Under the pieces are notes generated by a model, which saw only the letters and a program-made list of their open reading frames with translations, had not been told where the DNA came from and did no database searches. DNA of 9,212 nucleotides from assembly GCA_024654415.1 (NCBI GenBank), contig JANLHQ010000078.1, positions 1-9,212 on the forward strand. The letters are read 5' to 3'. Source of the DNA: Candidatus Azambacteria bacterium (lineage in GTDB: Bacteria > Patescibacteriota > Minisyncoccia > GWC2-36-17 > WO2-46-25). Shown here piece by piece: positions 6,105-9,212 of the stretch (positions are counted from its first letter, which is position 1; the number at the start of each line of letters is the position of its first letter). The position numbers and the translations under genes are program-made.

Positions 6105-7658
6105 ATGATTTCCCCCCAATTCAAACGAGTATTAGAAAAACTTCATACATATAAAGAGGCGGGAGTTGAAGAAGAGCATGATAACCCACTTATCTCGGTA
6201 AACCCCTTTACGAAGCGTGTGGGTGCTTTTTATGAAAAGGTACGATATCTCGTCGATTATAAAGAAGATCATGCAATCAAGCAAAGTGCAATTGGGCGTG
6301 TCCTCAAGCGAAAAATACTACATGGACAACGTGAGGACATCGGCCGTTCACTATTACAGGAATTGGTAAGTGGGGGATATTTGCCAAACGGTAATGTATC
6401 CGAGGATACTGCTGAGAAAATTCAGACAATTGCAACGAAGTATCTATTTTTGCAGGGACAAGGAGTATTGTCATATTCGCGAGCGATAAGCTCGGCGGCT
6501 AATGAGATAGAGCGGTTTTTATACCCTCAATTACTCACCGACCTTATGGCGGAGTGTTTTTATGAGACGATCGTTGGGCATATTAAGTATGCGGGAGAGA
6601 TTGATAATGCGCATTTACAAATTCAAACATATATTGGGTGTAGAAGGAGTCTCTTGGATGATGATCAAGATGTTTTATTTTATGCGCTCCTTATAAAATA
6701 TTTCCCTGACCTAGCGCGGTGCGGGAGCTCAGAGCAAGAGCTTATACGCTTTCTTCCGAGCTTATCGCAAACCGCTCAGTTGATTGAGCAGGAGCTCGAT
6801 GATCATCTCGGGTGGCGCATTTCTTATAAATTAAGGAATTATGCAATATATTTTTTGATGGCGCAGGAGATTATCAAGCGATACGGAGTCATGGCTGAGG
6901 CGACACTTGCTGACCCATCTCGATTAAAAGAGCAAATCGAAGACCTGCTGAATGATAAATACGAACAGCAAAAAGACATCGTACGTAAAAGCGGTACGCG
7001 CATGATTGCCTATATTCTTTTCACGAAGATTATTTTGGCGTTTGTATTTGAGTTGCCGTATGAAAAATTTGTATTGCAGTCCATTAATTATTTTGCGCTC
7101 GGCACAAATATTGTTTTTCACCCCTTTCTCTTATTTATGATGGTAAAATTCGTGCGTTTGCCGGGTGAGGAGAACAAAAACCAAATTATCTCCGGGACCA
7201 TAAGCGTGGTAGGCGATGAAAACATCAGAGCCATCCATATTGCACCAAAAAGTGATAGCAGTGTGTTAAAAACAACATTTGGGCTCTTTTATCTCTCGTT
7301 ATTTGTGATAAGCTTCGGGATTATTTTGGGGGTATTAAAGGCCCTCCAATTCAATATCGTTAGCGTCTTGCTCTTCCTTTTCTTTTTAACTCTGGTAAGC
7401 TACTTTGGTATTAGAATACGGCATAAAGCAAAGAAGTGGAGCGTCGCCCCAGAGGAAGAGGGCGCGCTTGGATTAGTTTGGCATTTCTTGACAATTCCTA
7501 TTATACGTGCGGGCGGATGGCTGAGTAAAAAATTCTCCTCCATTAATCTTTTCGTACTTATCATGGATTTTATCATTGAGACCCCGTTCAAGTACGTGCT
7601 CGGGGTTTTCGATTCCTTTATCGTGTATTTGAAGGAGAAACGAGAGGACATGCATTAA
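6105..7658 (+). CDS. Conserved-looking membrane protein of unknown function (large soluble N-terminal region plus C-terminal membrane segments)
   Basis: 517 aa; I do not recognise the family. Residues 1-295 are soluble and apparently mostly helical, with many charged residues, no signal peptide and no visible catalytic motif. Hydrophobic segments follow at about 298-316, 329-349, 391-411 and 416-436, with further amphipathic or hydrophobic stretches at 455-475 and 480-510. The loop 350-388 is polar. Between 437 and 453 lies a basic then acidic linker (RIRHKAKKWSVAPEEEG). The N-terminus would face the cytoplasm. Codon use and base composition resemble the neighbours, so no sign of recent transfer. 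It reads toward the DEAD-box gene 17 bp downstream and may share a transcript with it. The gene call is secure from the long open frame, the promoter and the membrane pattern. Confidence 0.85.
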   Translation: MISPQFKRVLEKLHTYKEAGVEEEHDNPLISVNPFTKRVGAFYEKVRYLVDYKEDHAIKQSAIGRVLKRKILHGQREDIGRSLLQELVSGGYLPNGNVSEDTAEKIQTIATKYLFLQGQGVLSYSRAISSAANEIERFLYPQLLTDLMAECFYETIVGHIKYAGEIDNAHLQIQTYIGCRRSLLDDDQDVLFYALLIKYFPDLARCGSSEQELIRFLPSLSQTAQLIEQELDDHLGWRISYKLRNYAIYFLMAQEIIKRYGVMAEATLADPSRLKEQIEDLLNDKYEQQKDIVRKSGTRMIAYILFTKIILAFVFELPYEKFVLQSINYFALGTNIVFHPFLLFMMVKFVRLPGEENKNQIISGTISVVGDENIRAIHIAPKSDSSVLKTTFGLFYLSLFVISFGIILGVLKALQFNIVSVLLFLFFLTLVSYFGIRIRHKAKKWSVAPEEEGALGLVWHFLTIPIIRAGGWLSKKFSSINLFVLIMDFIIETPFKYVLGVFDSFIVYLKEKREDMH

Positions 7659-7675
7659 TTTTTTAATCTATAGAT

Positions 7676-9004
7676 ATGCAACAACATAAAGAGGAAAAGA
7701 GTGGGAGCTTTCACGGACTTGGTATTGCTCCTGCGCTGCTCGAATTATTAACCAAGTCTAATTTTAAGGCGCCAACACCTATTCAGGAGCAGGCAATTCC
7801 TATTGCAATAGAAGGAAAGGATGTGGTGGGTATTGCACAAACGGGGACCGGTAAAACGCTTGCGTTTGGTATTCCAATGATACAACGTCTCATGCAGGTA
7901 AAAGGGCAGGGGCTTGTGGTTTTGCCGACGCGCGAGCTCGCACTGCAAGTTGATGAAGCAATACGGAAGATCGGGCAGGGGTTCGGTATTCGTACTGCGG
8001 TATTAATTGGTGGAACATCGCTGTGGCCACAAAAACAGGCGCTCGCGCGAGGTCCTCATATTATTATCGCAACACCAGGGCGACTTATTGATCACGTGGA
8101 GCAGAGAACCGTTCGGCTTGATAACGCGCGGATTGTGGTGCTCGATGAAGCTGACCGTATGCTTGATATGGGCTTTCTTCCGCAAATTACACGCATATTT
8201 AAGGAACTTCCAAAAGAACGCCAAACTATGCTTTTTTCCGCGACTATGCCTTCAACGATCATGAAGATGGCGGCTACGCACATGAAGCTTCCGATGCGAA
8301 TCGAGATCGCCCCAGCTGGCACGACCGCAGAACGCGTAACGCAAGAGCTTTTCATTGTCTCGCGAGACCAGAAATTTGGACTACTTGAAAAGACGCTTGA
8401 ATCACGCCGTGGGTCAACGCTCGTATTTTCTAAAACAAAACACGGCGCGCGACGCATCGCACAGCAGTTGCGCTCAATTGGAGTAGCTGCCGCAGAGATT
8501 CATTCAAATAGATCTCTCGGCCAGCGCCGAGAGGCACTTGATGGGTTTAAATCTGGCAAATATAGGGTATTGGTTGCGACAGATATCGCTTCACGAGGGA
8601 TCGATGTGAAGGGGATTGAGCTCGTGGTGAATTATGATCTCCCTTCGAACTCTGATGACTATGTGCATCGCATCGGTCGTACAGCTCGTGCTGGTGCGGG
8701 CGGACATGCAATTACATTTGCCGCACCCGATCAACGAAGAGAGATTTACTCTATTGAAAGGCTTATTCGCAAGACGTTGCCAGTATCAAAACTTCCCGCA
8801 CTTCCTCCAGCTCGCTCATTTCCGCGAGAGGAATATACATATGATGACGAGCCACGACGACGCCCACAAGGACGATCATCATGGACTCCTGGTGGTCATC
8901 CTTCAGCTCGTCCATCATCAGGTACTCGCGGTCGCCCGCCAAGTCGACCCTCTGGCGGTCGTAGTTACGGAGGAAGCCGGAGTCCAGCTGGACGAGGTCG
9001 TTAG
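7676..9004 (+). CDS. rhlE: DEAD-box ATP-dependent RNA helicase, RhlE-like
   Basis: 442 aa. The Q motif is F30...TPIQEQAIP (34-42). Motif I is AQTGTGKT (54-61), Ia PTRELA (84-89), motif II DEAD (157-160) and III SAT (188-190). The second RecA domain has VFSKT, ATDIASRGIDV and motif VI HRIGRTARAG (331-340). Family members unwind short RNA duplexes and act in ribosome assembly, RNA decay or cold adaptation. From about residue 378 the tail is low complexity and basic (RRRPQGR, RGRPPSRPSGGRSYGG), probably an RNA-binding RG-rich extension. No Shine-Dalgarno is visible before the ATG. TTTAAT (7662-7667) could be a -10 giving a very short leader, or the gene may be read through from the 517-aa gene. 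It ends at a strong hairpin terminator. DEAD-box identity is certain; the RhlE subfamily is likely, not proven. Confidence 0.95.
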   Translation: MQQHKEEKSGSFHGLGIAPALLELLTKSNFKAPTPIQEQAIPIAIEGKDVVGIAQTGTGKTLAFGIPMIQRLMQVKGQGLVVLPTRELALQVDEAIRKIGQGFGIRTAVLIGGTSLWPQKQALARGPHIIIATPGRLIDHVEQRTVRLDNARIVVLDEADRMLDMGFLPQITRIFKELPKERQTMLFSATMPSTIMKMAATHMKLPMRIEIAPAGTTAERVTQELFIVSRDQKFGLLEKTLESRRGSTLVFSKTKHGARRIAQQLRSIGVAAAEIHSNRSLGQRREALDGFKSGKYRVLVATDIASRGIDVKGIELVVNYDLPSNSDDYVHRIGRTARAGAGGHAITFAAPDQRREIYSIERLIRKTLPVSKLPALPPARSFPREEYTYDDEPRRRPQGRSSWTPGGHPSARPSSGTRGRPPSRPSGGRSYGGSRSPAGRGR

Positions 9005-9031
9005 TAGGGTTAGCAAAATCATTAGTGAAAT

Positions 9032-9066
9032 AAATAGGACTCCTATGTTTAGGAGTCCTATTTTTA
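9032..9066 (+). terminator. Intrinsic terminator after the DEAD-box gene, probably bidirectional
   Basis: AAATAGGACTCCT (9032-9044) and AGGAGTCCTATTT (9051-9063) form a perfect 13-bp stem with a 6-nt loop, followed by a T-rich tract. It starts 27 bp after the helicase stop codon. On the minus strand the same stem directly follows the tRNA-like gene and is trailed by a weaker T-rich stretch, so it may end both transcripts. Confidence 0.85.
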
Positions 9067-9070
9067 TTTT

Positions 9071-9143
9071 TGGTGGGTGCGGATGGATTCGAACCATCGC
9101 CCTCTCCTTTCGGAGTGCTCTACCAAGACCGAGCTTCGCGCCC
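9071..9143 (-). tRNA. tRNA-like gene with encoded CCA but no anticodon loop (atypical tRNA or pseudo-tRNA)
   Basis: Read on the minus strand (73 nt): acceptor GGGCGCG (9143-9137) pairs with CGCACCC (9081-9075), except for C4:A69. AA follows, then a D arm GCTC / 10-nt loop with TTGGTA / GAGC (9134-9117) and A26. The T arm is GATGG-TTCGAAT-CCATC (9098-9082), followed by discriminator A73 and a genome-encoded CCA (9073-9071). Between A26 and the T arm are only 17 nt: CTCC-GAAA-GGAG (9115-9104) plus AGGGC as a variable loop. A normal tRNA needs about 22. The anticodon arm is therefore a 4-bp stem closed by a GNRA tetraloop, with no U33 and no readable anticodon. It is either a degenerate tRNA (the acceptor mismatch agrees) or a tRNA-like RNA used outside translation. 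It sits alone between its own promoter and a terminator. I assign no amino acid. Confidence 0.7.
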
Positions 9144-9174
9144 AATACTTGTATATGGAATGTACTAGGATTTA

Positions 9175-9203
9175 AGGATAGTATGAAGATGTTATTTTGT
9201 CAA
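9175..9203 (-). promoter_or_regulatory. Candidate promoter of the tRNA-like gene (TTGACA-17-TATCCT)
   Basis: On the minus strand TTGACA (9203-9198) is a perfect -35, followed after 17 bp by TATCCT (9180-9175, 4 of 6). It predicts a start near 9168 and a leader of about 25 nt that RNase P would remove. A second -10-like box, TATACA (9155-9150), lies 6 nt before the first G of the mature RNA and would start transcription exactly there, but has no -35. Either suggests that the gene is expressed. Confidence 0.45.
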
Positions 9204-9212
9204 TTTTATGGC

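Noticed and set aside
6033..6119. 29-codon N-terminal extension of the DUF2231 frame (ATG at 6119)
   Set aside because: The extension is not family-like, runs across the divergent promoters, and the conserved MNIHPLFVHFP start is at 6032.
8092..8457. 121-codon minus-strand frame
   Set aside because: It is antisense to the DEAD-to-SAT part of the RNA helicase and has no recognisable features.
9071..9143. Tail domain of a tmRNA
   Set aside because: The 5' and 3' acceptor strands lie within 73 nt with a full D arm, whereas tmRNA has a reduced D region and a long insert with a tag frame.
8918..9145. 75-codon minus-strand frame overlapping the tRNA-like gene
   Set aside because: Its codons run through the tRNA-like structure and the terminator stem, then through the helicase tail; no ribosome binding site.
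9183..9212. ATG with an AAGGA upstream, open to the window end on the plus strand
   Set aside because: Only ten codons are visible and the AAGGA overlaps the candidate tRNA-like promoter; it could be a gene start but cannot be supported here.

Overview
The window looks like a chromosomal segment of an uncultivated bacterium, most plausibly from the Candidate Phyla Radiation (Patescibacteria, Parcubacteria-like). This is inference from gene style. It has a UvrD-type helicase with a C-terminal PD-(D/E)XK nuclease domain, a short Obg GTPase with non-canonical G4 and G5 motifs, a large membrane protein I cannot assign, and several promoters sitting almost on the start codon. No gene has an in-frame TGA. 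The six visible stop codons are TAA or TAG, which fits code 11, though the sample is small.

Layout. 1-3054 (minus): UvrD-family helicase-nuclease, C-terminus cut by the window edge. 3055-3568: 514-bp divergent intergenic region, mostly filled by three foldbacks (3072-3182, 3183-3204, 3218-3500), followed by an extended -10 promoter for the plus-strand operon. 3569-5529 (plus): obg, a VTT/DedA-like membrane protein and a small AbrB-type regulator. 5526-6032 (minus): DUF2231 membrane protein, convergent with abrB and overlapping its stop codon. 6033-6104: back-to-back promoters that appear to give leaderless mRNAs on both sides. 6105-7658 (plus): 517-aa membrane protein of unknown function. 7676-9004 (plus): RhlE-type DEAD-box RNA helicase with an Arg/Gly/Ser/Pro-rich tail. 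9032-9063: a strong hairpin terminator, probably working in both directions. 9071-9143 (minus): a tRNA-like gene with its own promoter and encoded CCA.

Most of the window is housekeeping: DNA repair (helicase-nuclease), ribosome assembly (Obg), RNA remodelling (DEAD-box) and membrane functions. The two places most worth a second look are the tRNA-like gene and the 3072-3500 foldback region. In the tRNA-like gene the acceptor, D and T arms and CCA look normal, but the anticodon arm is replaced by a 4-bp stem with a GAAA tetraloop, so there is no U33 and no anticodon.
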